From contig NC_067204.1 in the NCBI RefSeq assembly GCF_026262505.1, positions 15,974,165 through 16,038,164 on the forward strand: a stretch of 64,000 nucleotides of DNA, in the 5' to 3' direction. The stretch comes from Trichomonas vaginalis G3 (Eukaryota > Parabasalia > Trichomonadida > Trichomonadidae). Shown piece by piece: positions 1-9,143 of the stretch. A model generated the notes under the pieces. It was not told the origin of the DNA, did not search any database, and was given only the letters and a program-made list of their open reading frames with translations. Position 1 is the first letter of the stretch. Every line of letters starts with the position of its first letter. A program made the position numbers and the translations under genes.

Positions 1-345
1 ATCAATAATTTGATTTATTCGCTCTTCAATAATTTCTATTCTTTTTGTTAAATCATCAATTTTCATTAATGAGGTGATTCTTGATTGAGGAATAGATTTC
101 AAACTAACCACTCCTTTTATTTTTGAAATTTTGAATCCATCAACTTTAAACATTTTATTCAATTTACATGTTGTCAATTCTTCAAATAATTTTTTATTAT
201 TAGCATAATAGTCATTAAATTCATCAACAGATGAAAAAATTTTTATTTCAGTAATTGGTTTAACAACGTTTATTTTTTGTTGAACATTTTCACTTTCATT
301 TATTTCTTCCTCCTCTGTTTCATTTATTTTTAAAATCGGTTTCAT
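1..345 (-). CDS. Partial Maverick A gene of unknown function
   Basis: An open frame begins with ATG at 345 and runs off the left edge without a stop for 115 codons. It opens MKPILKINETEEEE, continues with a mixed region around VDEFNDYYANNKKLFEELTTC, and ends in view with a charged stretch likely to form a coiled coil (DDLTKRIEIIEERINQIID). I do not recognise the family. It is divergent from the small basic protein gene at 412, and the AT-rich 66 bp between them probably hold both promoters. Confidence 0.6.
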   Translation of the reverse strand, partial: MKPILKINETEEEEINESENVQQKINVVKPITEIKIFSSVDEFNDYYANNKKLFEELTTCKLNKMFKVDGFKISKIKGVVSLKSIPQSRITSLMKIDDLTKRIEIIEERINQIID

Positions 346-411
346 TTATCATTAAATAAAAATTAGAATATAAGTGATGAAATATATTTTTTAATTAATA
401 TTAAATCAGAA

Positions 412-648
412 ATGGCGGCAGGATTCTTTAAAAAATTATGGGATGGAATTAAGAAAGCTGCAGGTTGGGTTTATAAAAAGGTTATTAAACCTGTTGCAAA
501 CTTTTTGGCACCAGTAGCGAAAACGGCAGGAACTATCATAGGTGGAGTATTAGGTACTAAAGCAGGTAATCCGGCGATGGGAGCACAAGCAGGTAACGCA
601 ATTGGTGGAATTGCTGAAGGAATACTTAATAAAATAGGGGGTAAATAG
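412..648 (+). CDS. Small amphipathic Maverick protein, candidate minor capsid or membrane-active protein
   Basis: This 78-residue protein starts MAAGFFKKLWD, a predicted amphipathic helix with aromatic and lysine faces. A lysine-rich segment follows, then a long glycine/alanine-rich hydrophobic segment (roughly residues 38-70, including IIGGVLGTKAGNP) that could insert into a membrane. The gene faces a second small gene at 673-888 that begins with the same eleven residues. In Polintons and adenoviruses, small basic amphipathic proteins of this size act inside the capsid or in membrane penetration (pVI-like). That role is inferred from composition and neighbourhood only. The frame is whole. 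Confidence 0.6.
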   Translation: MAAGFFKKLWDGIKKAAGWVYKKVIKPVANFLAPVAKTAGTIIGGVLGTKAGNPAMGAQAGNAIGGIAEGILNKIGGK

Positions 649-672
649 TGGAAAAATAAATAAATATTATTT

Positions 673-888
673 TTATCTTAGTATTGGTTGTAGTCTTTGA
701 TAAACTTTTTCTCCTTTATTTAATATTTCTCTTATTGGGGCAGCTTTTGGTGTTATTGATTCAGCAATGTCACTAATTGCTTCTTTATTCTTAAATATCC
801 AATTTGCTCCTTTCTTCACTGTTTCCCAAACTTTATGCGCTCCTCTTTTTACTTTATCCCACAGTTTCTTAAAGAATCCTGCAGCCAT
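673..888 (-). CDS. Small basic Maverick protein sharing the MAAGFFKKLWD start
   Basis: This 71-residue protein runs convergently towards the 412-648 gene. Its first eleven residues match that protein exactly, while the DNA differs at synonymous positions, which indicates conservation at protein level. The remainder is different: a lysine/tryptophan-rich helix (KVKRGAHKVWETVKKG) and a charged tail ending in EKVYQRLQPILR. It is predicted to be an amphipathic helical protein, plausibly a minor virion component or lytic peptide. Function is not shown by sequence. Confidence 0.6.
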   Translation of the reverse strand: MAAGFFKKLWDKVKRGAHKVWETVKKGANWIFKNKEAISDIAESITPKAAPIREILNKGEKVYQRLQPILR

Positions 889-957
889 AGTTGATTATTT
901 CATTAAAATTAAAAATTCATTTTCATCTTTTAATTTTGATTTTTTATTTAATAATAA

Positions 958-2599
958 ATGACGACTAACTATTTGGTGCCAAACACTAAACCAATTAATG
1001 GAAATGTGTTTCATTCATTCGAAAAGATAAATGAAATATTTGCAAAGAATGACGGAAGAAGATATTATAGAGAACTTGAAAGTTCATGCTATGACTCTGA
1101 TGCTCCATATTTTGATGATAAACAAACTCATTTAAGAATTACAAATCCGGCTCATGATGTGAACCAATTAGGTGACACATATATTAAACGCAAAGTTAAA
1201 GCAACTCTAGTTTCAAATAAAGCTTTCACATGTGATGCCGCTTTTAAATGCATGCGTTTATTCGTTGGTTACAAATCATCAAATCAAAGCTTTAAACAAT
1301 TAGAAGTAGAAACCGAAAGAGGTGATGCCGGTTATCTTCAGATGGATTGCGCCCGTGAATCTTTCGCATTTGCAACATATATAACCAAAATCAGAAAGGA
1401 AAGTTAAAAAGTTTGTTCATTCGTTATATAATAATGTTCAAAAATATGATAACTCAGTATGTGGTAAATATATTGACCCTTCAGAAGTTTTCAAGAAAGC
1501 AAATGAAGAAGTTGATGTCACTTTTGATATGATTATTCCGGTAAATGATTTGTTAGCATTTCAGGCGTTCGATGATTATCCTAAATCATTTGGTGAAATC
1601 ATTCTTAAATATTATGTTTTCAGGGATACTTTAGTATTTTGTCAGGTTGACCCGTTAAGAGTTGCTGATTTACAAAATTATGTTTATGAAAAGATAACTG
1701 ATGAAAATTATGAAAAGATTATGAATCATGTTTATAAATATGATCGCAAATTCCAACAAATCGGACTTTCTACCAAATTAATTACAAGCTTAGCCGCTAC
1801 ATCTGCTGACGCAACAGTTGAAGACGTTATTATTTCATGCACAAAGATGGAAGTTTTAGAGGATAAATGCATTACACCAGGATACGGTTTAATTGAAGAA
1901 TCAGTTAAAGCAATACCACGTTTATTCAGTAAGGAAGATCCATTCATGATTCCAGCTCAACATATTGACGTTCGTTCACTAAATGGAGGTTGCATCACTC
2001 CTGAAGGTATCAGTTCAGATTTCTCATACGCTCTTCATAATGTTACAGATGTTGTGTTAGCATTTCCGAAGAATGCAATGCAAAGAACGGTTTTAGAAAA
2101 TCCAATGCTTCGAGGTCTTCAGGTCACTATAGATTCCAGAAACTTTCCCGATCAAGCGATGACCACAGTGGGCGACATATTCTTTACACGTATGCTTCAA
2201 GCTTCTGATTTAGATGGAGTGAATGAATGCACGGAAGAATACGAGGACTCATTAACTAGACCACTGAATGATGATAATGGCACACCATTAGCTAGAACAT
2301 GGAAAGACCAAACTTCATTCTTATGCACTATTCCAGTTCAACGTGATGGAGCGGGTATATTCTTTGATGGATTAGAAACTTTCAACTCACAAGTTACAGT
2401 ACAAGTGAAAGCTTATCCAATCATTCAGGGTGTAAATGACACTTACTGTTCAAAGGTGACAAATCCTCCTCAGGTTTGGTTTACTAGGACTACATATTGG
2501 ACATGGACACCGGATGAAGGTTTGAAATATCATCCAACAGGTACACCACCACAGTATAGAAGTTCATATGATGAAATATTGATGAATAGAAATGTATAA
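958..2599 (+). pseudogene. Major capsid protein region of Maverick A, broken
   Basis: The region encodes about 540 residues' worth of capsid-like sequence, close to the 508 residues of the capsid protein of Maverick B at 39,121-40,647. The two share the N-terminal beta-rich layout and an ARES/AREE...ATYIT/EAYIT segment at equivalent positions, and the C-terminal part is again beta-rich (TTYWTWTPDEGLKYHP). The double jelly-roll assignment rests on this similarity and on Polinton gene content. It lies directly upstream of the packaging ATPase, a common capsid-module arrangement. About one break. An AT-rich TTTATTTAATAATAAATG leader precedes the start. Confidence 0.65.
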
Positions 2600-2623
2600 A
2601 ATTATAAATTTATTTTTGATTAA

Positions 2624-3439
2624 ATGGATTTAAATTCTGAAGAATTAGCGGGAGTATATAATACATACGTAGATGATATGATTAATGAAGCATTGAGTGA
2701 TAATAGAAATGCTCTATCTAAGGAAAAATTAATGAAAATTCCATATTCTGAATGTTACTTAAATTCAATCACTGCAGCAATTGGTAAACAGAATAAAGGT
2801 AAAACATTAACGATATTAAAACAAATTATCATTATTGCTAACACTTCCCCCCATTCACATGTGTTAATTTATATCAACCGTTCAGGTTCACCTTCAGATG
2901 ATACATTTGAATCTTTAAAGCATTTAATCAAAATTCCAATTATTTATTTATCACAAGAAGAAGCAGAAGATTATTTAAAAAACTTTTTAATGTATAAAGA
3001 ATTATATAATACAATCAAGAAGCAAGGATTAGAGGATAAAATTATTGATAAACAACGGGATGAATTATTTGAAACACTTTCTATTTCAAATTTTGATAGA
3101 GAATTTTTGCATTCACTCATTTTTCTAGATGATGCGGTGAAATCAAAACTAATAACAAATGAGAAATCATATTTTAATCAGTTATTAACTCAATGTCGAC
3201 ACATTCAGTGTTTATTCTTCATGGCTGTTCAATACTTCAAAGCATTAAGCACAAACATTAAATCAAATCTATCAACACTTTTCATTTTCAGTGGTTTTAG
3301 TCGTCAACAGTTGAACGTTATGCTTTATCAAGTGAATTTACCAATGAGCATTAATGAACTTTACACACAATATCAACAATTAGGTGAACATGGAAAAATA
3401 ATAGTTGATTTAAATAAAGGATGTGTTAAATTTGATTAA
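2624..3439 (+). CDS. A32-like genome packaging ATPase of Maverick A
   Basis: The 271-residue protein is an FtsK/HerA-superfamily packaging ATPase, the motor that would pump element DNA into capsids. The Walker A loop is visible as AIGKQNKGKTLTI (about residues 51-63) and Walker B as SLIFLDDA (about 165-172). A further conserved stretch, CRHIQCLFFMAVQ, follows, and the C-terminal part (TLFIFSGFSRQQLNVML) aligns with FVIFQGFSRYDIELIW of the Maverick B ATPase. The length is normal for the family. It starts 24 bp after the capsid region and is preceded by the A/T-rich leader seen before most genes of this element. The frame looks whole. Confidence 0.85.
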   Translation: MDLNSEELAGVYNTYVDDMINEALSDNRNALSKEKLMKIPYSECYLNSITAAIGKQNKGKTLTILKQIIIIANTSPHSHVLIYINRSGSPSDDTFESLKHLIKIPIIYLSQEEAEDYLKNFLMYKELYNTIKKQGLEDKIIDKQRDELFETLSISNFDREFLHSLIFLDDAVKSKLITNEKSYFNQLLTQCRHIQCLFFMAVQYFKALSTNIKSNLSTLFIFSGFSRQQLNVMLYQVNLPMSINELYTQYQQLGEHGKIIVDLNKGCVKFD

Positions 3440-3599
3440 CTTTTTATAATTAATTTTTATTTTTTATTTATAATTAAACATGACAGAAATAGCAAATCTT
3501 TTACAAGTTCCATTAAAACAAGGGACAAACAAAAAGGGGGGTGCGTATAATAGAACTATGAAAGTTCCAGACGGAATGAAAGAATTAGTTCATATTGTT

Positions 3600-4010
3600 G
3601 CTGGTCTTCAAAAGGATCGTAACCATATGATCCATTAAGTGATCAAATGGTGCGAATTTGAAAATATTTTTATCATAAAATTGTTTATCAGTAACAATTG
3701 CTTGAAATGCTTGAGTGTTAGGAAGATTTGGGTCGCCAGCGATTGCCCAATAAGATGAATCAGTATCACCTTCAATGAAATGAAAACAATTAACATTCAT
3801 GCATTTATACATAAAATCATAAATGAAAACCAAATACCAGTATTTTGCGTTATCTAAAGTGAAGAATGCCTCTTGTAAACATGTATCACATCTATAAAAT
3901 CTATCTTTAAGCATCACTTGATACGTATCTTCACCTATTTCTCTTATGTTTTTAAACATTACCAGAAGCTCAAGCATATGCCAAACGTCATGGTCCAAAT
4001 TGGGAAGCAC
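3600..4010 (-). pseudogene. Displaced DNA polymerase B segment carrying motif C
   Basis: The minus strand encodes FHFIEGDTDSSYWAIAGDP, the family B polymerase motif C (DTDS, metal-binding aspartates), followed by sequence typical of the thumb side of these enzymes. The main polymerase part of Maverick A (7,152-9,880) holds the exonuclease, motif A and motif B regions but not motif C. This is therefore a rearranged piece of the same gene family. A 24-bp sequence found at its right-hand junction (3,619-3,642) recurs twice near 7,136-7,199. Confidence 0.75.
3619..3642. repeat. 24-bp repeat at the edge of the displaced polymerase segment (copy 1 of 3)
   Basis: Contains ATGATCCATTAAGTGA. The same 24 bp occur at 7,136-7,159 and 7,176-7,199, next to polymerase motif B. 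The copies mark edges of a rearrangement within Maverick A. Confidence 0.8.
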
Positions 4011-4778
4011 ATGAAGCAGACATTACAGGTCCAAATGGAAAACCTGATGGTATAAATGAAGTTTTCGTTACTGATGGTCGAGGTAATATTAAAGTCATAA
4101 ATGGTTACAAATTAACTGTATCTGATTATCCTAAACGTAAAGCATATAATGAATGTTATCCTATGCAATTTGATGAAAATGGAAAAGCTGTTAAACAATA
4201 CATTGGAGAAGGTGAACATGGTCCAATTAATTCATACCGTCATAATCCATATTCATATTTCAATGAAGAATTAAACGCTATTGAAGAAGGACCGGATGGA
4301 TTACCACAATATGTTAATCAGTTTGATGGTCAATATGCAAATTTGAGACCTGAAATTCCAGCTAAGAAATTCTTTAAAGTTGCTTTATTCGATCCAGTGT
4401 TCAATGAACAGAAAGAAGCAATGAAAGCAGAATTTAAACCAATTCAAGTGGCAAGAATTTCTTCATCTTCACTTGCAGAAGCGTTCAAGGAATTGATAAA
4501 GAAACCACTTTATTCTCAACAAGGTTATAACTTTGATTTAATTAAAGAAAGTGATAGACGTAAATTAGAAAAATCAGATGGTTTTAAGAATGCATGTAAT
4601 GAAATGATTAAAGATATTGTAAATGATAAAATAAGACTGGAAGAAACTCAAAGCAATATCAATAACATAATTGGTGCAGTTACAAAGAAAGTATAAGCAA
4701 ACAATGATGAACCTTGGGATATTACCGTAACAACTAAATAAAACTTTAAATATATTTTTCTTTTTTATTCAATTATAA

Positions 4779-5480
4779 ATGAGAAGACGTTTCACAAGTC
4801 AAAAGAACACTAACGCAAAAGCAGAGATTACGGTTGGTTATAACGTAAATGATGATAAATCACGAATTATTCAAAATGTTAAAGTTAATGTTAGCCCTGA
4901 ATTAACAAGGTCAGCAACTCAACCAAATTTATTAACTCGTGACTTACCGAAGAATGAGGAGAATGAAGAAAACCATGAGAATGGAGACCCAATCATTTTA
5001 TCTGAACCCGGTAAAGAACCTGTTGAAATCCCCACATATCCAACATACCCCCCACCTCTTTCATCAAACATCGAGAACCCAGGAATATACGATTCCAGTC
5101 GCAATGCGCCATATAAAATAGACATTAATTCTGAATTAATGAAAATTTACCGTGATATAATAACTGATAATTATGATTCAATAATAAATTTAATTGATCA
5201 ATCCGGTTTAATTATTTTACCTTATGAATCATTAATTCACATTATCGCCATTCTTTGTGATGTTCAAGATTCAGACGTTAAGATTCAATTTTTCATAGAT
5301 GATGAGGTTTCATGCTGCGGAACAGTTGCAAAAATAAATCCTATAAAGGATATTAGCACAATTAAGATATCAAAGAACGGAACAACAACTGAACTTCATT
5401 TAACATATAATGATATTTATAATAAAATAGTTGATGAATATAAAATATCTCTTGAAAAATTCTTTGTTAAGGCCATTTAA
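4779..5480 (+). CDS. Conserved Maverick protein with disordered N-terminus and CCG motif domain
   Basis: The 233-residue protein starts MRRRFTSQKN, with a basic N-terminus. A long polar, proline-rich low-complexity stretch follows (YPTYPPPLSSNIENPG), then a folded C-terminal domain of about 110 residues containing a helix pair and the short motif SCCGTV. Maverick B has a clear counterpart at 24,310-24,924 with the same layout, including the ECCGQT motif and a closing EYK.SLEKFFV / EYKLCLKYVLV helix. Conservation across two otherwise rearranged elements argues for a real virion or replication function, but the family is not recognised. The gene overlaps the stop of the convergent gene at 5,477 by a few bases. 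Confidence 0.7.
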   Translation: MRRRFTSQKNTNAKAEITVGYNVNDDKSRIIQNVKVNVSPELTRSATQPNLLTRDLPKNEENEENHENGDPIILSEPGKEPVEIPTYPTYPPPLSSNIENPGIYDSSRNAPYKIDINSELMKIYRDIITDNYDSIINLIDQSGLIILPYESLIHIIAILCDVQDSDVKIQFFIDDEVSCCGTVAKINPIKDISTIKISKNGTTTELHLTYNDIYNKIVDEYKISLEKFFVKAI

Positions 5481-5956
5481 TATTCAAGCATTAACATTAT
5501 TGAATAATAATCCTTTGAATCATAATCAATAATAATTGACCTTTCACCAGTTTCTATCGTTTGTTTTATTTCTTTTTGTTCCCCACTATCTGGATCGGTC
5601 ATTGTAATTGTTTTTGTTATAGTATCAGCTTTATCTTTAACTTCAATCTTTTTTCCATCAGGATATTTAAACCAAAATTCCAAAAATTCGATATTGTCAA
5701 TCTGTTCATATTTTAATCTATCAATTACATTTTTAATACCATCTGAAAATCTTATGAAATGGTCATTATATGGGTTTGATTGAACTAAATTTGAATGAAG
5801 TGAAATATAACCCGATGATGAATATGACATTGACTCATATTTTCTGAAAACACTGAAATTTATAACATGAATGAATTTCTTATTCGTTGAATTTATGAAT
5901 TCTTGAGGTAATCTTATTCTAGTTTTATTTATCACTGGAAAATAACGCTTTACCAT
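5477..5956 (-). CDS. Candidate capsid vertex (penton-like) or minor capsid protein
   Basis: The start is taken as ATG at 5,956 (MVKRYFPVINKTRIRLP), because the frame upstream of it has no ATG. The protein is about 159 residues, beta-rich, with the pattern LPQEFINSTNKKFIHVINFSV. That resembles the opening strand pattern of the vertex-like proteins in Maverick B (YPMHWVEYVGGEKAIEIRQV and FPTDWIVNINEEKYIGITSM). Polinton penton proteins are single jelly-rolls of this general kind; the assignment is by pattern and context and remains tentative. It is divergent from the 5,976 gene with a 19-bp spacer. Confidence 0.45.
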   Translation of the reverse strand: MVKRYFPVINKTRIRLPQEFINSTNKKFIHVINFSVFRKYESMSYSSSGYISLHSNLVQSNPYNDHFIRFSDGIKNVIDRLKYEQIDNIEFLEFWFKYPDGKKIEVKDKADTITKTITMTDPDSGEQKEIKQTIETGERSIIIDYDSKDYYSIMLMLEY

Positions 5957-5975
5957 ATTTTTAATCGTAATAAAA

Positions 5976-6686
5976 ATGTCAATTATCAATATTATTTCGA
6001 ATAATAGTTGTGAATTAAATTTAACAGTTAGTGGAATTTATAATGTTACTCTCGTTTCTGTGAGTGGTAAATTTAATCCCATTCTTTTAGACCCTTCAGA
6101 TTATATATCATTTATTAAAGATGACCTTGAAAAAACGTATGATATGTATATAAATAATGTGATAACGAAATGGGATATTAACACAATTTTAAGTTATTTA
6201 AATGAATCATTTATCGTTTGGTATGAAGAAAATTTTAAATCAAAACCTGATAAACTTTTTGAACTTGATGAAATAAATAACCTTATTAAATTCCCGCTGA
6301 AAATTAAATTTTGTACTCCTCATCTTCGTTCATTGTTGGGGATATTAAATTTTGAAAAAGATGTTGGGGATGTTTTGTATTCTGACACTGGTTCCAATTT
6401 CATTTTAATCAAATGTGATAAAGTTAATACCCCAATGAGATTTTCACATCAAACATTAGACCCTAACTCTTACCCATCAATACAAAACATTTTATCCATC
6501 AACTTAAACATATTTTCTTTATCATATCCGTTTCAATTATCCGGGAATTCATTTATTCTTCATTCAAAAGATTTATCAAATATTAAATTTAGAATAACTG
6601 ACCTATTTGATTGTGATTTAGAATTTATGAATGAAATATTATGGCAATTTCAAATAGAAAAAATAGCTGATGAGATAACAGATTAA
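5976..6686 (+). CDS. Conserved Maverick structural-type protein
   Basis: The 236-residue protein is beta-rich, with segments FCTPHLRSLLGILNFEKD, FSLSYPFQLSGNSFILHS and LSNIKFRITDLFDCDLEF. The Maverick B protein at 25,151-25,927 shows the same spacing, with MSHRVQLLLGAYHMTFPL, a central beta region and LKDMQFRLVDFQGEPVEL. Both are likely the same family, probably a minor capsid or fibre-anchoring protein. In both elements it lies next to the fibre-type gene, which supports a vertex position. Function is inferred only. Confidence 0.55.
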   Translation: MSIINIISNNSCELNLTVSGIYNVTLVSVSGKFNPILLDPSDYISFIKDDLEKTYDMYINNVITKWDINTILSYLNESFIVWYEENFKSKPDKLFELDEINNLIKFPLKIKFCTPHLRSLLGILNFEKDVGDVLYSDTGSNFILIKCDKVNTPMRFSHQTLDPNSYPSIQNILSINLNIFSLSYPFQLSGNSFILHSKDLSNIKFRITDLFDCDLEFMNEILWQFQIEKIADEITD

Positions 6687-6710
6687 ATATTTATTTTTAA
6701 ATCATAATAA

Positions 6711-7139
6711 ATGATTAAACAACAACAACCACAGCAACTTAAGGCACAGACCATTACTTACGCCACATATGCATATAATTCAAAGACGGCAGAACAAACA
6801 CAAAGGTTGAAATATGGAGATTTGGAGATAGTATTGAAAAATGACCATTTTGAATTCGTTTGCAAAGGTGGTGCAGTGATATCAAATATAAAAGAAATTT
6901 TATTTATGAATTCTAAAATTAAAGGTATAACGGATGATATAACATCAATTCCACCAGAAGAACAAAGATATTACGCATTAAATGCATTTCCTAAAGTTTT
7001 GAAGATTGGAAGATTTAATTTAAATGAGGAATTCATAAAAGGTTTCCTAAATGACATAATGAAGAAGGCAGATAAGGAATATGTGGTTAGTGAGTTAGAG
7101 GAGAAGGCAGATAAGGAATATGTGGTTAGTGCATCGTAA
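6711..7139 (+). CDS. Short fibre-type protein of Maverick A
   Basis: The 142-residue product starts MIKQQQPQQLKAQTITYATYAYNSKTAEQ. Its N-terminal part resembles the head of the Maverick B fibre (MTIAAYAYETNEARRAHEL) and is probably the capsid-attachment part. The C-terminal part holds two tandem copies of KADKEYVVSELEE-like sequence, the same coiled repeat type (KADK..) found many times in the Maverick B fibre. The visible gene is far shorter than the 3-kb fibre region of Maverick B and ends at a 24-bp repeat linked to the polymerase rearrangement. Confidence 0.55.
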   Translation: MIKQQQPQQLKAQTITYATYAYNSKTAEQTQRLKYGDLEIVLKNDHFEFVCKGGAVISNIKEILFMNSKIKGITDDITSIPPEEQRYYALNAFPKVLKIGRFNLNEEFIKGFLNDIMKKADKEYVVSELEEKADKEYVVSAS

Positions 7140-7199
7140 CCATATGATCCATTAAGTGAAGACCAGCAACAAATGGTAACCATATGATCCATTAAGTGA
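7136..7199. repeat. Two copies of a 24-bp repeat at polymerase motif B
   Basis: Copies at 7,136-7,159 and 7,176-7,199 (core ATGATCCATTAAGTGA) match 3,619-3,642. Read on the minus strand the sequence encodes the motif B peptide SLNGSYGY. The short segment between the two copies includes GAAGACCAGCAAC, the reverse complement of bases at about 3,598-3,610. Confidence 0.8.
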
Positions 7200-8029
7200 A
7201 ATCTTGCAAAATAAACTTTTTCCTTTATTTCCTTCTAATTCAGCCTTTTGTCTTTCGTTCATAAATTCGTTCGCAAATTCATTAAAGCAAGTGTTTTTCG
7301 TAAATGTTAAAATTGATTGAATATCATCAATGATAAAATGAAATCTGTCTATTAGATACCAAAGATAATAAGAAGAAAATGGTTGATATTGGTTGTGTGT
7401 TGATGCTAACTGAGTTAATTTTCTCTGTTTCTGGTCAACTGGTAGATTGTTTGATTTCATGTAATTATACATAAAACTGCCAATTGTTTTTTCATCTGTG
7501 ATAATATCTAAGTTTCTATTATTGGTAAAAAGTTTATGTAATCATTAATGTATTTTTCATCAATGTGACCCTTTACTTCAGCCACGAATAAAGTATTTTT
7601 CTTTCTAATTATTCCCAGTGCTTTTGCTTTCTTTGTTGCTGTATCACAAATGATAACACCATTCAATCTTCCCGGCATATACATTTTATGGTCAGTATAT
7701 TGAATGAAATCATGAGGATTAGATGAAAATGATGAAGGATATAATGAATTAAAGTCAACTCCAACGAAATGAGTCATAATGTTGGTGGTGTCCTCATTTG
7801 ATACAGTTTTAGTTTCTGGATTATATGAAAGTTTATTAATGTGCGTGATTCCTTTAAGATTAACACGATGTTGAACATTTGATAGACCACCAGTAATTCC
7901 ATTACGGAGAATGTGATAAGCTTCAACTGAATCTAAAGTCATTGGTAAATTATTTTTTAATGCATAATTTCTTAAATTGATTCTTAAACGTTGAACATCT
8001 TCATCTTTATTTGATTTTACGACATTGCA

Positions 8030-8170
8030 ATAACAACACATTAACTGACAATTTTCTTTGGTATGTGGTTTTTCATTATCGATTCTATCCAATGTTGGTT
8101 TATTAGCATATGTAAACGCTTTACCACACATTTTGCATTTAGATGAAAGGATTAAATCGTGATAGTATTG
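8030..8170 (-). other. HNH / endonuclease VII-like domain inside polB
   Basis: Two CxxC pairs (CKMC and CCYC) flank TLDRIDN and HTKENC, the order seen in treble-clef HNH nucleases such as recombination endonuclease VII. The domain sits between the exonuclease and polymerase motif A of the polymerase and is in frame with it. No intein splice-site residues were recognised around it, so it looks like a domain insertion and not an intein. Confidence 0.75.
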
Positions 8171-9130
8171 ATAGTCATCCATTGAAACATTGTTTTTAGT
8201 ATCCCTTTCTGCTTTTTCATCTTGTTTCTTATATGATTCAATTTTATATTTCCAATACTTTTTCGTTAATTCAAAACTTGATTCTATCTTTTCCTCAGGA
8301 TATTTTTCATTAGGATTAAAGTCTTTATATGCTAAAGCGTAACGAATCATTGATGCATTCGATGATAAAGAAAGATTATGAAGCATGTCAATTTTATAAA
8401 CAAATGTTTCTTCAATAATTTTATCAATTGGGTCAATCATAATTTCAACGTCTTTATTGCAATAATGAATAAAATATTCTAATCTATTCTCAAAATTTTT
8501 AGCATCATTGAGATATATTTGATAATCTGAATCGGATATTGTTTCTTGAGTTAATGCTGAATAAAATGAATCTTTCGTGAATGGTTCCTTTTTATATAAT
8601 TCATCTTCGTAATTTTCCCACGTGATGAATTGATAAGGGAAAAAGGATTTAACACGTGATTTATTGTTTCCGAAATCTTGAGTGAATTGGTCTAATGTTC
8701 CACCCGCTATATAATTTCTGATGTCAATAAATCTTAATTCATATGGACAGTTTGTTTTCTTTACTATGATTTGCTTAAATTGAGAAGATGAACCTAGCAT
8801 TGATTTTATTTTCCATTTTGCAGTGTTTAAATCACGAAGAATTAAATTTAAATCAAACTTTCCCGAATTAAAACCTATGATATTCACTTTATTAAATTCT
8901 TCATCTAGAAGTTCTTTAAATGCTTCCTTTTGTTTCTCATTTAATGTATGAGACAAAGTCCCCGCCGTTTGGTCCGTTTGCGGCTTCATTAATTCTTCAT
9001 ATTGTTCAATATTTGATTTAGCAACTAATGAACAGGTTGAAAATAAAAACTCAATCCAATCAGAAATAAAAGAATCACTTGATGTTAAGCAAAAATTCCT
9101 CGTAAATGTTTTATCACGGTCTACGACCTC

Positions 9131-9143
9131 GCCGCTTTGCGGC
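9131..9143. repeat. GC-rich micro-hairpin GCCGCTTTGCGGC in polB
   Basis: A perfect 5-bp stem with a TTT loop, lying in frame inside the AT-rich polymerase gene. Near-identical hairpins with the same CGCTTTGCG core lie at 21,988 and 25,030 in Maverick B. Confidence 0.7.

Larger units (their letters stand above)
3481..4696 (+). pseudogene. Maverick A gene of unknown function, rearranged
   Basis: The region starts [17 protein letters not shown] and ends in a charged, helical segment with coiled-coil character (IRLEETQSNINNIIGAVTKKV). The middle holds an aromatic/proline-rich part (YRHNPYSYFNEELNAIEEG). A segment of the polymerase gene in the opposite orientation lies inside it, so this gene is broken. 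No counterpart was recognised in Maverick B. Its place between the packaging ATPase and other virion-type genes suggests a structural role, but there is no motif to support one. Confidence 0.5.

Noticed and set aside
8030-8170. Intein in the Maverick A polymerase
   Set aside because: The HNH-like motif is present, but no splice-junction residues or intein blocks were seen around it, and it sits away from the usual motif sites.
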